This document shows, piece by piece, positions 39,438 through 48,111 of a stretch of 64,000 nucleotides of DNA; within the stretch, counting starts at the first letter, position 1; every line of letters begins with the position of its first letter. The notes under the pieces are model-generated. The model was given only the letters and a program-made list of their open reading frames with translations, did no database searches and had not been told where the DNA came from. Position numbers and translations under genes: made by a program. Source of the stretch: Paenibacillus dendrobii (GTDB lineage: Bacteria; Bacillota; Bacilli; Paenibacillales; Paenibacillaceae); NCBI RefSeq assembly GCF_009807035.1, contig NZ_WUBI01000001.1:2914001-2978000 (forward strand), in the 5' to 3' direction.

Positions 39438-39467
39438 TCATAGATTCGGTCAAAAATACCCATACTA
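39438..39467 (+). promoter_or_regulatory. Sigma-G-like promoter of ku
   Basis: TCATA (39438-39442), 18 bases, CATACTA (39461-39467): a perfect -10 for sigma-G and one mismatch in the -35. It is 47 bases before the ku start. B. subtilis ku/ligD are also forespore-expressed under sigma-G. Confidence 0.6.
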
Positions 39468-39513
39468 TAAGGAACAAGCAAAATACGAAATCAGGAAAAG
39501 GAGCGGCTGAATA

Positions 39514-40425
39514 ATGCATACGGTATGGAAGGGCGCGATCAGCTTCGGGCTGGTTCATGTGCCTGTCAAAATGTTCTCGGCTACGGAAGACAAGGATATC
39601 TCCATGAGATACGTACATAAAGAATGCGGCAGTCCCCTCTCTTATGTGCGCAAGTGTCCGGTGTGCGAAAAAGAGGTCGAATGGGAGGAAATTTCTAAAG
39701 GTTATGAATACGAAAAAGGCAAGTTCGTCTTGTTTGAAAAAGAGGAGCTTGACCAAATTGCCGAGCAGTCCAACAAAAGCATCGCGATCCTGGACTTTGT
39801 AGATTTGTCCGAAATCGATCCGATTTATTTTCAAAAAACCTACTATCTCGCTCCGGATCAAGCCGGGGGCAACGCCTATCAGCTGCTCAAGGAAGCCATG
39901 CACCAAAGCGGCAAAATCGGCATCGCCAAAATATCCATCCGTTCCAAAAGCAGTCTGGCGGCGATCCGCGTGCTGGAGAACTGCCTTGCGATCGAAACCA
40001 TGTTCTATCCAGATGAAATCCGTCCGGTCGCGCAGGTTCCGAATTTACCTGAGAACGTAACGGTGAATGAAAAAGAACTGGGCATGGCCCAAATGCTCAT
40101 CGACCAACTGTCTACACCTTTTGACCCGCAGAAGTACACGGATGATTACCGCGAGCGTCTGCTTGAACTGATCGAGCATAAGGTGACGGGTGAAGAGATC
40201 AAGATCGCCCCTGCGAAGCAGGAAACCAACGTCATTGATCTGATGGCCGCTCTGCAGGCCAGCATCGAAGCATCCAAACCTGCCATCGCGACCGATCCGG
40301 GAAAACCCAAGAAAACAACCAAACCCAAAGCCAAAACAACTGCCGAAGGCAAACAAGCCGCAGGTGCGGAAGGGCCCAAGCCGAAACGGCGCAAAACGGC
40401 GAAAAAAAATGAGACCGTATCCTAA
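39514..40425 (+). CDS. ku: Ku DNA end-binding protein (non-homologous end joining)
   Basis: 303 residues. The bacterial Ku core (about 1-230) starts HTVWKGAISFGLVHVPVKMFSATE and has CPVCEKEVEWEEISKGYEY; a lysine/proline-rich tail (about 255-303) follows, which in long Ku proteins binds DNA and recruits LigD. A homodimer encircles broken DNA ends. It is followed within 20 bases by the ligase and then the polymerase gene, forming a complete two-component NHEJ set. Ribosome site AAAAGGAG is well placed. Confidence 0.97.
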   Translation: MHTVWKGAISFGLVHVPVKMFSATEDKDISMRYVHKECGSPLSYVRKCPVCEKEVEWEEISKGYEYEKGKFVLFEKEELDQIAEQSNKSIAILDFVDLSEIDPIYFQKTYYLAPDQAGGNAYQLLKEAMHQSGKIGIAKISIRSKSSLAAIRVLENCLAIETMFYPDEIRPVAQVPNLPENVTVNEKELGMAQMLIDQLSTPFDPQKYTDDYRERLLELIEHKVTGEEIKIAPAKQETNVIDLMAALQASIEASKPAIATDPGKPKKTTKPKAKTTAEGKQAAGAEGPKPKRRKTAKKNETVS

Positions 40426-40442
40426 CCGGATCGGAGGGGAGA

Positions 40443-41390
40443 ATGCCTGTGAAGCTCAGCCCAGTCAAGCCATTTGAGCCTATAATGACAGAGCTTCTTC
40501 CCTCAGGGGACAAGTGGATCGCCCAGATCAAATGGGACGGCGTGCGCATGCTCGTCTACTTCGATGGTGCAGATACCGAGCTGATCAACCGAAAGGGCAA
40601 CAACCGCACGCGCCAATATCCGGAGCTATGGGACACACCCGCTTATTGCAGGGCAAATTCGGTCATTCTGGATGGAGAGATCATTGCGCTTGTGGAAGGC
40701 GTGCCTTCCTTTCATCAGGTCATGAAAAGGGACAGCCTGCGCCAAGAACAGCAAATCCGGGCCCGAGTACAGCAGGTGCCGATCGTTTACATGGTTTTTG
40801 ATATTTTGTACTGCAATGGCGAATGGGTAACCTCCAGACCTCTCCACGAACGGCAGGCCCTTTTAAATCAAGTGCTTGTTCCGAATCCCCATGTACAGCA
40901 GGTGCCCAGTTATCCGGATATTCCCCTTCTTTACGAGGTGTCGAAGCAGCATCAGCTTGAAGGTATCGTGGTCAAAGACCTAAACAGTGTGTATGCCGTG
41001 AACGGCAAGGACAAACGCTGGCAAAAGCGGAAGAACATTCAGGACGTCAATGCCGTGGTTGGCGGCGTCACTTACCGGGACGGAATCGTCAACGCCCTGC
41101 TGCTGGGACTTTATGATAAGGACGGCCGGCTTATATATATCGGACATGCGGGAACCGGGAAGCTGAGGGTTGCCGACTGGCGGAGAATTACGGAGGAAGC
41201 CTCGGGCATGATCCAAAAAGACAGACCTTTCGCCAACCAAACGGAACGCCAAAAAGGAGCGGTATGGATTCGTCCCGTTTGGGTGGTGAAAGTGAACTTT
41301 CTGGAATGGACACCGGGTGGCACCCTGCGTCAGCCGAGTATCCAGGCTTTTGTGGACGCTCCTCCGGAGGACTGCAAGCTGGATCAATGA
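40443..41390 (+). CDS. ligD: ATP-dependent DNA ligase, LigD ligase-domain protein
   Basis: 315 residues. The nucleotidyltransferase motif I is KWDGVR with the adenylated Lys at 30, followed by motif III VYMVFDIL, motif IV EGIVVKD and motif V QKRKN; the OB-fold domain ends with WVVKVNFLEWT, as in LigD. It seals nicks in the last step of Ku-dependent joining. Neither the polymerase nor the 3'-phosphoesterase domain is fused to it; the polymerase is a separate downstream gene. It has GGAGGGG just before the ATG. Confidence 0.95.
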   Translation: MPVKLSPVKPFEPIMTELLPSGDKWIAQIKWDGVRMLVYFDGADTELINRKGNNRTRQYPELWDTPAYCRANSVILDGEIIALVEGVPSFHQVMKRDSLRQEQQIRARVQQVPIVYMVFDILYCNGEWVTSRPLHERQALLNQVLVPNPHVQQVPSYPDIPLLYEVSKQHQLEGIVVKDLNSVYAVNGKDKRWQKRKNIQDVNAVVGGVTYRDGIVNALLLGLYDKDGRLIYIGHAGTGKLRVADWRRITEEASGMIQKDRPFANQTERQKGAVWIRPVWVVKVNFLEWTPGGTLRQPSIQAFVDAPPEDCKLDQ

Positions 41391-41509
41391 GCATCCATGA
41401 GATCTAAACGGTTGTGCACTCCTTCTCCTTCCCATCATGTGCAAACGAAAAGTCCATTTCACCTGCACAAGAGACACCCGCCTATAACCTATTTTCGGAG
41501 GTGCATTCC

Positions 41510-42412
41510 ATGCCGAGAACCGTCAAAGGCACCATTACCATCGAAGGTCATGATATTCCCATCACGAATCCCGACAAGCCGCTGTGGCCGGAGATGGGCG
41601 TGACCAAGGCAATGTATTTGCAAAAGCTGGCTGCTCTGGCGCCCTTTCTGCTTCGCTATTGTCAAAACCGGCTGCTTACCACGATCCGTTATCCGCACGG
41701 CGTGCCGGGTGAGTTCTTTTATCAAAAAAATGCGCCTGAACCTCTGCCGCCTTACGTCAAAACATCCGAGCTGGACGGCATTCATTATATTCTGCTGAAC
41801 GGCCTTCCTGAGCTGCTATGGCTCGGCAATCTCGCGGCGCTGGAATTCCACCCTTCGCTTCACTATGCCGGCAGCAGCCTCCCATGTGAATGGATGATTG
41901 ATCTGGACCCTTCGCTTGAAGAAGAACCGCGGATCATGGAGGCCGCCTCCATCGTCGGCAAGGTGCTTCAATCGCTAGGCCTCGCCTCCGTGCCCAAAAC
42001 CTCGGGAGCCACGGGCGTACAGATTATTGTTCCGATCAAAGAGGGCATCACGTTCGACGAACTGAGGGTGATCGGTCATTTTGTCGGACGATTCGTAACG
42101 GAAAAACATCCTGACTTATTCACGCTGGAGCGGCTGAAGAAAAACCGCGGCGACAAGATCTATTTTGATTACTTGCAGCATTATCAGGGCAAAACCCTTG
42201 CAGCTCCTTACACCCCAAGGGCCAGACCGGGCGCGACCGTATCTACGCCGCTTCACTGGGAAGAGGTGGAGAGCAACGTATCGCCGCTGGACTTCCACCT
42301 GCTTAATATCGAGGAGCGGCTGCAAAAGACCGGCGACCTGATCGCCGCCCTGCCGCCGCAGCCGGTGGAGCAAGTCATACGCCATTTGAACGCAAAAAAT
42401 CCCGGAAGATGA
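41510..42412 (+). CDS. LigD-type NHEJ primase-polymerase (stand-alone)
   Basis: 300 residues from the ATG at 41510, preceded by CGGAGGTG; an in-frame ATG at 41414 lies upstream of that site and codes for unconserved residues. The AEP-superfamily PolDom shows ITNPDKPLWPE near the start and the metal-binding DLDP at 131-134. LigD polymerases add short, often ribonucleotide, patches at broken ends before ligation. In B. subtilis the same activity is fused to the ligase in YkoU. The stop codon lies inside the terminator stem. Confidence 0.94.
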   Translation: MPRTVKGTITIEGHDIPITNPDKPLWPEMGVTKAMYLQKLAALAPFLLRYCQNRLLTTIRYPHGVPGEFFYQKNAPEPLPPYVKTSELDGIHYILLNGLPELLWLGNLAALEFHPSLHYAGSSLPCEWMIDLDPSLEEEPRIMEAASIVGKVLQSLGLASVPKTSGATGVQIIVPIKEGITFDELRVIGHFVGRFVTEKHPDLFTLERLKKNRGDKIYFDYLQHYQGKTLAAPYTPRARPGATVSTPLHWEEVESNVSPLDFHLLNIEERLQKTGDLIAALPPQPVEQVIRHLNAKNPGR

Positions 42413-42433
42413 AAATCTCTTCCGGGATTTTAT
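42396..42433 (+). terminator. Terminator of the NHEJ operon, overlapping the last codons
   Basis: AAAATCCCGGAAGA (42396-42409) pairs with TCTTCCGGGATTTT (42418-42431), so the left arm encodes the end of the polymerase protein. Followed by T-rich sequence. Confidence 0.9.
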
Positions 42434-42493
42434 TACTACACTCCCCTGCTCAACATGAAGTTAGCTTTTGATTAGCGCCTTGGGAGCGGAGGA

Positions 42494-42604
42494 GCGGAAT
42501 CGTTCTGAAGAAGCGCAGCGGTCGCCTTTGTCAACGGATTTCTACAGTTGCCACTACTTCATTCAAGAAATCCGGGGACAACAGCGATCGGAAGAATGAT
42601 CCGC
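42494..42604. repeat. Long imperfect inverted repeat (possible dispersed repeat or structured RNA)
   Basis: Several nested complementary blocks: GCGGAATCGTTCT (42494-42506) with AGAATGATCCGC (42593-42604), TCGC with GCGA, TTGTC (42528) with GACAA (42577), and CGGATTTCT (42535-42543) with AGAAATCCG (42566-42574). Together they form an extended hairpin of about 110 bases with a 22-base apical loop. No ORF crosses it convincingly and no T-run follows. It occupies the spacer between the convergent NHEJ operon and yitT-like gene. Confidence 0.6.
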
Positions 42605-42660
42605 ACCGCAGCGGTCTCGCACGCCATCGGTCAGCAGCTAAACTTTGACGAGCATCCCAC

Positions 42661-43584
42661 CTAATGGATGTCCTTTTTCTTAAACCGTCCACCCTTAACG
42701 TCATGGATATTACCAACCGCGAGAAAAGCATCCGGGTCCCAGTCTCCGACGATCGACTTTAATTTCGCTTCCTCAAGACGGGTAATGACAACGAAAATCA
42801 CTTTTTTGCTGTCACCGGAGTATGCACCTTCCCCCTCCAGATAAGTCACGCCACGTCCAAGACGGGAGGTTAATGCATCGCCAATCTCTTTATATTTGTC
42901 GCTGATAATCCATACGGATTTGGATTGGTCGATCCCTTCGTTGGTGATATCAATCACTTTAAAAGCGATGAAATAGGCGATGAGCGAGTACATGGCGTTA
43001 TTCCAGCCGAATACAAAGCCAGCGCTCGTCAGAATGAACACATTGATAAACATGATGATTTCGCCAACGGAAAAAGGGGTTTTCTTATTGATCAAGATGG
43101 CCACAATTTCGCTTCCGTCTGTAGAGCCCCCTGCACGGATGACCATGCCAACACCTGCTCCAAGGATGACCCCGCCGAAAATGGCAGCGAGCAGCGGATC
43201 CAGGGTAATGGGTCTGACAGGCTCCAGGAGTGCCGTACCTACGGACATCACAAGAACGGCTGCAAGCGTTGAGAAAGCGAAGGTTTTGCCAATTTGCTTA
43301 TAACCGAGAAATAGAAAAGGAAGATTGAGTAACGTCAGAAATATACCAAGCGGCAAATGAAAGAGGTGGGCTAGCATAATGGAGATACCCGTGATTCCGC
43401 CATCGATAATACTATTGTTCACCAGAAAAATTTCCAGTGCGACGGCGACCATGCCTGCTCCGATCAGCATGACGATGATCCGAGTTAAAACTCTGAGCTT
43501 AGAAGTCGGTGCGTTGAGCGGTTGCTGTTCCCCATGCGACAGTTTGGCACTGTCCGCAATCTGGGTATTAGAAGATCCAGCCAT
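42661..43584 (-). CDS. YitT family membrane protein
   Basis: 307 residues: a hydrophilic first 30, then five to six spans (DUF161) and a C-terminal cytoplasmic DUF2179 domain (about 225-295). Recognisable segments are NNSIIDGGITGISIMLAH, GGVILGAGVGMVIRAGGSTDG, and GVTYLEGEGAYSG with VVITRLEEAKLKSIV. The family is widespread in Firmicutes and has no settled function, though a transport role is often suspected. Single gene with GGAGG-poor upstream sequence; the spacer to 43779 should hold divergent promoters. Confidence 0.92.
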   Translation of the reverse strand: MAGSSNTQIADSAKLSHGEQQPLNAPTSKLRVLTRIIVMLIGAGMVAVALEIFLVNNSIIDGGITGISIMLAHLFHLPLGIFLTLLNLPFLFLGYKQIGKTFAFSTLAAVLVMSVGTALLEPVRPITLDPLLAAIFGGVILGAGVGMVIRAGGSTDGSEIVAILINKKTPFSVGEIIMFINVFILTSAGFVFGWNNAMYSLIAYFIAFKVIDITNEGIDQSKSVWIISDKYKEIGDALTSRLGRGVTYLEGEGAYSGDSKKVIFVVITRLEEAKLKSIVGDWDPDAFLAVGNIHDVKGGRFKKKDIH

Positions 43585-43779
43585 CGAATTCCCCCGATTC
43601 TTATCAATTTGGTATGAATAGAAACACGATCGTCCCAGCCGAGAAAGAGAGCGTCTGTCCCAATTTTGGAAGCAGATATCTTAAAACGCAATCCCGGCGA
43701 GTCTTTCCCGTGATTATTCTTCTTTAATATTATATCATAGTTTCTGTCTAAGTATTAATGAGATGGGAGATATTCTATC

Positions 43780-44103
43780 ATGAGATCCTTATTTTTATTT
43801 TTGGCTGCCGGTTTGGCAGAGATCGGCGGAGGCTATCTGGTATGGCTCTGGATCAAGGAATCCAAGCCCTTGTGGTATGGATTGATCGGTGCTGTCGTGT
43901 TGATTCTGTACGGCATTATTCCCACGCTGCAGCATTATCCCTCTTTTGGACGCGTTTATGCGGCGTATGGGGGTGTTTTCATCATACTGGCCCTCTTTTG
44001 GGGCTGGGGAGTCGACAAAAACGCTCCGGACCTGTATGACTGGATCGGAGGCGCGCTTTGCCTGGCAGGCGTTGCCGTTATTTTATGGGCTCCACGCTCC
44101 TGA
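43780..44103 (+). CDS. YnfA/UPF0060 small membrane protein
   Basis: 107 residues, four spans. AAGLAEIGGGYLVWLWIKE at the N-terminus, GRVYAAYGGVFIILALFWGW in the middle and DWIGGALCLAGVAVILW at the end are the family pattern. UPF0060 proteins belong to the drug/metabolite transporter superfamily and resemble small multidrug efflux pumps, but substrate data are limited. GGGAG lies ten bases before the ATG. Convergent with the cardiolipin synthase gene, only 29 bases away. Confidence 0.93.
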   Translation: MRSLFLFLAAGLAEIGGGYLVWLWIKESKPLWYGLIGAVVLILYGIIPTLQHYPSFGRVYAAYGGVFIILALFWGWGVDKNAPDLYDWIGGALCLAGVAVILWAPRS

Positions 44104-44132
44104 AGAACAAATGGGATCCCGGATAAACGTAG

Positions 44133-45563
44133 CTACAACAGCGGCGACAGCATGCGGCAGAGCATTTCCGCTTTTTTATGCAAAAAAGCCCGCTCCTGAA
44201 ACTCCTTTTTCGTCATCTCGCGGCTCACCCTCATGTCTTCCTCAAAATCGGCTGCAAGCCGCTCGATTGCGGATTGTTCGAACAATGCGGCTGTCAGCTC
44301 GAAATTGCAGAAGAAGCTGCGCATATCCATGTTGGCGGTGCCGACCGAGGCCAGCAGCTGATCCACGATCATCACTTTCGCGTGAATGAAGCCCTTCTGG
44401 TACTGGTAGAACTTGACGCCCGCCAGCAGCAGTTCCTCCACATACGAGAGCGAGGCTAGGTGGACCAGCCTGGAATCAGCTCTCCATGGAATAATAATTC
44501 TTACGTCCATACCGCTGACGGCGGCCGTTTTCAACCCTTCATATATCCCCGGATCGGGAATGAAGTAAGGCGAAGTAATCCAGATTCTTTTTTTCGCAAC
44601 CGAAATGGCCGAGAAACACAGTTCCTGGATGGCATTCCAGTCCTGATCCGGTCCGCTGCTCACAATCTGAATCTGTTCATCAGCCTCACATTCATGTTCG
44701 GGAAAAAGCGCGGGATCCACGACCTTTTCTCCCGATGCCAACTGCCAGTCATTCAAAAACACATTCTGCAAAAAATAGACGGCGTCTCCTTCAATTTGCA
44801 AATGAGTGTCCCTCCAATAACCCATTTTAGGGTATTGTCCCAGGTAATCATCCCCGACGTTCATCCCGCCAACAAATCCAACCGATCCGTCCACTACGAT
44901 GATTTTCCGATGATTGCGGTAGTTGATCCGCCGGTCGATAAAGGCAAGCAGCGGCGGCAGGAAAAAGTGAAACTCCACGCCAGCCTCCTTCAGCTTCTCT
45001 ATAAATTCCCGCTTCAGCTTGTAGCTTCCAAGCCCGTCGCACATGAAGCGTACCTTGACGCCTTCCTTCGCCTTGCGAATCATGACCTCCTGAAACTGGG
45101 TCCCAATCACATCATGCCGAAAAATATAAAATTCGATATGTATATGTTCCTTCGCCGCTTCCATCTTTTTCAGCATGGCTCCAAAGGCCTCTTCACCGTC
45201 TGTCAGCACCTTGCTGGTATTACAGCCTGTAATAGGGCTTTCGGACAACCTCGATAACAGGTTGAACAGCCGCTCCTGATGCTCGAATTCGGGATTATGC
45301 ATTTCTCCTATTTCTTTTACCGTTAACGCCTGGCTCCATAGAATGGAACGCATCTGCCGGAACAGCCGCGACCCCCGGGTACGGACCTTTCTGCGTGCTT
45401 TATAGTCCTGAGCTACAAAATAGTAGACTACGAACCCGATGATCGGGCAGCAGAAGAGAATGAACATCCAGGCCACGGTTTTGGAGGGATTGCGGAATTC
45501 CAGCAGCAGAATCGTTGCCATTTGAAAAATGAAAATCATGAGTGCGAACAGCAGCCACACCAT
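44133..45563 (-). CDS. cls: Cardiolipin synthase
   Basis: 476 residues. Two N-terminal spans are followed by two phospholipase D domains with HRKIIVVDGSVGFVGG (about residue 217) and HAKVMIVDQLLASVGTANMD (about residue 395), each supplying an HKD catalytic triad. The enzyme makes cardiolipin from two phosphatidylglycerol molecules at the membrane. FILFCCPIIGFVVYYF in the anchor region and the FVGGMNVGDDYLG motif agree with Bacillus ClsA. Single gene with its own upstream spacer. Confidence 0.95.
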   Translation of the reverse strand: MVWLLFALMIFIFQMATILLLEFRNPSKTVAWMFILFCCPIIGFVVYYFVAQDYKARRKVRTRGSRLFRQMRSILWSQALTVKEIGEMHNPEFEHQERLFNLLSRLSESPITGCNTSKVLTDGEEAFGAMLKKMEAAKEHIHIEFYIFRHDVIGTQFQEVMIRKAKEGVKVRFMCDGLGSYKLKREFIEKLKEAGVEFHFFLPPLLAFIDRRINYRNHRKIIVVDGSVGFVGGMNVGDDYLGQYPKMGYWRDTHLQIEGDAVYFLQNVFLNDWQLASGEKVVDPALFPEHECEADEQIQIVSSGPDQDWNAIQELCFSAISVAKKRIWITSPYFIPDPGIYEGLKTAAVSGMDVRIIIPWRADSRLVHLASLSYVEELLLAGVKFYQYQKGFIHAKVMIVDQLLASVGTANMDMRSFFCNFELTAALFEQSAIERLAADFEEDMRVSREMTKKEFQERAFLHKKAEMLCRMLSPLL

Positions 45564-45676
45564 AGGCAGCCTCCTTGCCAGAAATAAATGACGATTCGTT
45601 ATTTATCCATCATTGACCAAACCAAGCCTTCTTTATTCAATACTTACACGCAATCAGGCTCAATAGACGCAGGCAT

Positions 45677-45692
45677 AAAATGGTAACATTTT
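45677..45692. promoter_or_regulatory. AAAATG-GTAA-CATTTT inverted repeat upstream of the M23 peptidase
   Basis: A perfect 6-bp inverted repeat with a 4-base spacer about 75 bases before the start of the M23 gene, in the cls/M23 divergent spacer. Could be an operator; no partner regulator is apparent. Confidence 0.3.
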
Positions 45693-45765
45693 AGACATGT
45701 TCCGGGCATTTATCGAATACATAGATTATAAGACAAGTATAACCATGCTACAGAAAGGAGCTGCC

Positions 45766-46776
45766 ATGAAAAGTGCAACCGCCAATCGACGTATGACACT
45801 CCTGGTGATGCGGGACGCCCAGCATTCAGTGAAGCAGATTCATCTGTCCAAGCCCCTGATGATCGCCGTTCCCGCAGCCGCCGTCCTCTCGCTGTCCGGT
45901 CTTGTGCTTGCTCTGCAGGCCCATTCCTCCCAGGTCGTTTCCCAGCTCGAGCAGAAGGTCACCCTTGAAAACATGAAGAATCTTCAGCTTCAGAGCTCGG
46001 TGAACAGCCGCGAACAGTCCATCGAGCGCCTGCAAAATGAAATCATCAAGCTATCGTCTCAGGCTAAGGATATGCAGCAAAAAATGGAGCATGTGGATGA
46101 GCTGGAGCAACAGCTGCAACAATTTATTGATAAACACAGCACCAGCATGTCTACGGACGATTCCACGGATAAAGTCTCTTCCCTGTCCTGGGACGCTTCG
46201 GAGCATGTCGGGGGCGAGTTCATTGCCGTGCATGAAAATGAAATGCTGGATCTGGCCCAGGAGACGAAAGACGACTTTCAGGAAATGCAGGAGCTGCTGA
46301 AAACCATGGAAAGCCAGGTCCCTCATACGCTGAAAAAAGCCCAGGAAACTCAAACGCAAATCTCCGGCAATCCGACCTTATGGCCCACTACGTCCACGGT
46401 GATGACCTCCAGCTTCGGCTACCGTACCGATCCATTTACCGGTAAAGCTGCTTTTCATGCAGGCATCGATATTGCCGGTGAAAATGGAGGTCCTGTATAC
46501 GCGGCAGGTGCAGGAAAAGTGGTCACCGCAGAGGAGAGCGGCGCCCGCGGCCGTTATGTCATTATCGAACACCCGAACGGGCTCCAAACCTGGTATATGC
46601 ATCTCAGCAAGATCCAGGTGGATGTGGGTGATTCGGTGGATAAAGGCGAGCAGATTGCCCTTCTCGGCTCCACCGGCCGCAGCACGGGCCCGCATCTTCA
46701 TTTCCAGGTCGTCAAAAAAGATAAACCCGTGAATCCGCTGCCATATATTCGTTCGGCAAATTCGGAATACAATTAA
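45766..46776 (+). CDS. Membrane-anchored M23 family metallopeptidase
   Basis: 336 residues from the ATG at 45766 (AAAGGAG five bases before); the in-frame ATG at 45697 lies in the leader. One span at about 37-57 is followed by a long coiled coil (about 65-125) and a C-terminal LytM domain. Zinc ligands are H and D in HAGIDIAG (about 233-240) and HLHF (about 311-314), with SFGYRTDPFTGK before them. Such proteins hydrolyse peptidoglycan cross-links or activate other hydrolases; the coiled coil recalls EnvC or SpoIIQ-type partners. All catalytic residues appear intact. The bactofilin gene follows after nine bases. Confidence 0.93.
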   Translation: MKSATANRRMTLLVMRDAQHSVKQIHLSKPLMIAVPAAAVLSLSGLVLALQAHSSQVVSQLEQKVTLENMKNLQLQSSVNSREQSIERLQNEIIKLSSQAKDMQQKMEHVDELEQQLQQFIDKHSTSMSTDDSTDKVSSLSWDASEHVGGEFIAVHENEMLDLAQETKDDFQEMQELLKTMESQVPHTLKKAQETQTQISGNPTLWPTTSTVMTSSFGYRTDPFTGKAAFHAGIDIAGENGGPVYAAGAGKVVTAEESGARGRYVIIEHPNGLQTWYMHLSKIQVDVGDSVDKGEQIALLGSTGRSTGPHLHFQVVKKDKPVNPLPYIRSANSEYN

Positions 46777-46785
46777 GGAGGTTCT

Positions 46786-47208
46786 ATGTTGAGCAGATCC
46801 AAAGCATCCAAAAATTCGTTTATGCCCACCGATTCCCTGATTGGCCGGGGAACCGAGGTTGAAGGAGCTCTGGCTTGCGAAGCCAACGTACGCGTTGAAG
46901 GAAAATTTAGCGGGGTGATCGAAAGCCGGGCTTGTGTAACGATCGGCGAGCATGCCGTCGCCCACTCGGATATCAGCGCCAGGGAAGTCATTATAGCAGG
47001 AAAAGTGTATGGGGATGTGCAGGCGGAAGGCAAGCTGACGATCACCTCAACCGGCCAGATGTTCGGAGACGTGCTCGCCGCCTCTTCCCTCGTGATTACC
47101 GAGGGCGGAATTCTTAATGGGTCCAGCAAAATGGAGCCAAAGTCTAATGAACAGCAGGATACGGTACCGCCGATCGATGTGCATCTTGTGGAAACGGAAG
47201 CCGGCTGA
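46786..47208 (+). CDS. Bactofilin family cytoskeletal protein
   Basis: 140 residues. The central beta-helix (about 18-110) has the repeated V-x-G and G-x-V pattern, for example SLIGRGTEVEGALACEANVRVEGKF split over successive turns, flanked by short disordered ends. Bactofilins self-assemble into filaments at the membrane. Pairing with an M23 peptidase is seen in several phyla, where the filament positions the cell-wall enzyme; translational linkage here (AAGGAGG overlapping the intergenic nine bases) supports the same relation. Confidence 0.93.
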   Translation: MLSRSKASKNSFMPTDSLIGRGTEVEGALACEANVRVEGKFSGVIESRACVTIGEHAVAHSDISAREVIIAGKVYGDVQAEGKLTITSTGQMFGDVLAASSLVITEGGILNGSSKMEPKSNEQQDTVPPIDVHLVETEAG

Positions 47209-47245
47209 TCTTCCCTTTTCGTGGCTGCCGGGAAATACATTACCC

Positions 47246-47304
47246 AAAAAGCCCGCCGCAGCGGGGTGTGTATGAATCCACACACCAGGCTGCAACGGGC
47301 TTTT
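47246..47304. terminator. Bidirectional terminator between bactofilin and ABC permease genes
   Basis: A long stem-loop: AAAAGCCCG with CGGGCTTTT, GCAGC with GCTGC and GGTGTGT with ACACACC, with small internal mismatches and an ATGAATCC loop. A and T runs on both sides allow termination of both convergent transcripts. Confidence 0.9.
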
Positions 47305-47319
47305 AAGCAGTTCAAGGCC

Positions 47320-48111
47320 TTAAGCGGCAACGTCCCTTTTGCTGAAGACATACCAGGAAATGGCCAGGAAAACGATATAATACACGGCAAGCACGGCAAG
47401 CGAGAAGCCAAGCGTAATGCCGCCCGGCCCTTCACTGCTTTGCAGGTAATTCGTAAGGTCCATATGCGTAAAGATCAGATATTTAGCCCATACATACCGT
47501 TCGGGACTGAACAGCGTGGTAAAAATCCCTTTGGTAAACATCATAAACAGGGCAAGTCCAATCGCAAGACCTCCTGCACGGAAAACAGTAGACAGCATAA
47601 ACGCAATGGCGACCGTGATAAATAAATTAACATAGTCACAGAGCAGATATTGAAGCGTAAAAGCCATACCGCTTTTGCCAAACGGGAGCATGCCGCTCTC
47701 GGCTGCGCCGGAGAACAATAGACTGGAAACCAGAATCGATATCCCTGCAAGCAGCAGCGTACAGAGCAAGCTGAACAGAACTACAGATACATATTTGGAC
47801 AGCAGAATTTTAGATCGGCTCCATGGCCTGATCAGAAGCAGCTTGATCGTCCCCCAGGAGAACTCGCCTGCCACGGAATCCGCTGCGATGATCACGGAGA
47901 ATATGGTGCATAGAAAGAATGTGAAGGATGAACTCAGGATAACGCTGTCCCAAATCGTGGTCTGACCTCCGGATTCCACCATAGAAAACAGGATCGGAAT
48001 CAACAGGTTGACGATGACGAGAATCCCGAGCATTACCCAGGTCCGGACACGCCGGTAAATCTTCATGTTTTCATTTTGCACGAGACTGAAAAAATTACCC
48101 AATCGGGTCAC
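47320..48111 (-). CDS. ABC-2 type permease
   Basis: 263 residues with six spans. The N-terminal NFFSLVQNENMKIYRRVRTWVML, then AADSVAGEFSWGTIKLLLIRPWSRSK in two parts, are typical of Bacillus ABC-2 permeases (bacitracin/lantibiotic-immunity or YfiM-like). Its start overlaps the end of the ATPase gene by 17 bases. With one ATPase it probably forms an exporter; the substrate cannot be deduced. Confidence 0.9.
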   Translation of the reverse strand: MTRLGNFFSLVQNENMKIYRRVRTWVMLGILVIVNLLIPILFSMVESGGQTTIWDSVILSSSFTFFLCTIFSVIIAADSVAGEFSWGTIKLLLIRPWSRSKILLSKYVSVVLFSLLCTLLLAGISILVSSLLFSGAAESGMLPFGKSGMAFTLQYLLCDYVNLFITVAIAFMLSTVFRAGGLAIGLALFMMFTKGIFTTLFSPERYVWAKYLIFTHMDLTNYLQSSEGPGGITLGFSLAVLAVYYIVFLAISWYVFSKRDVAA

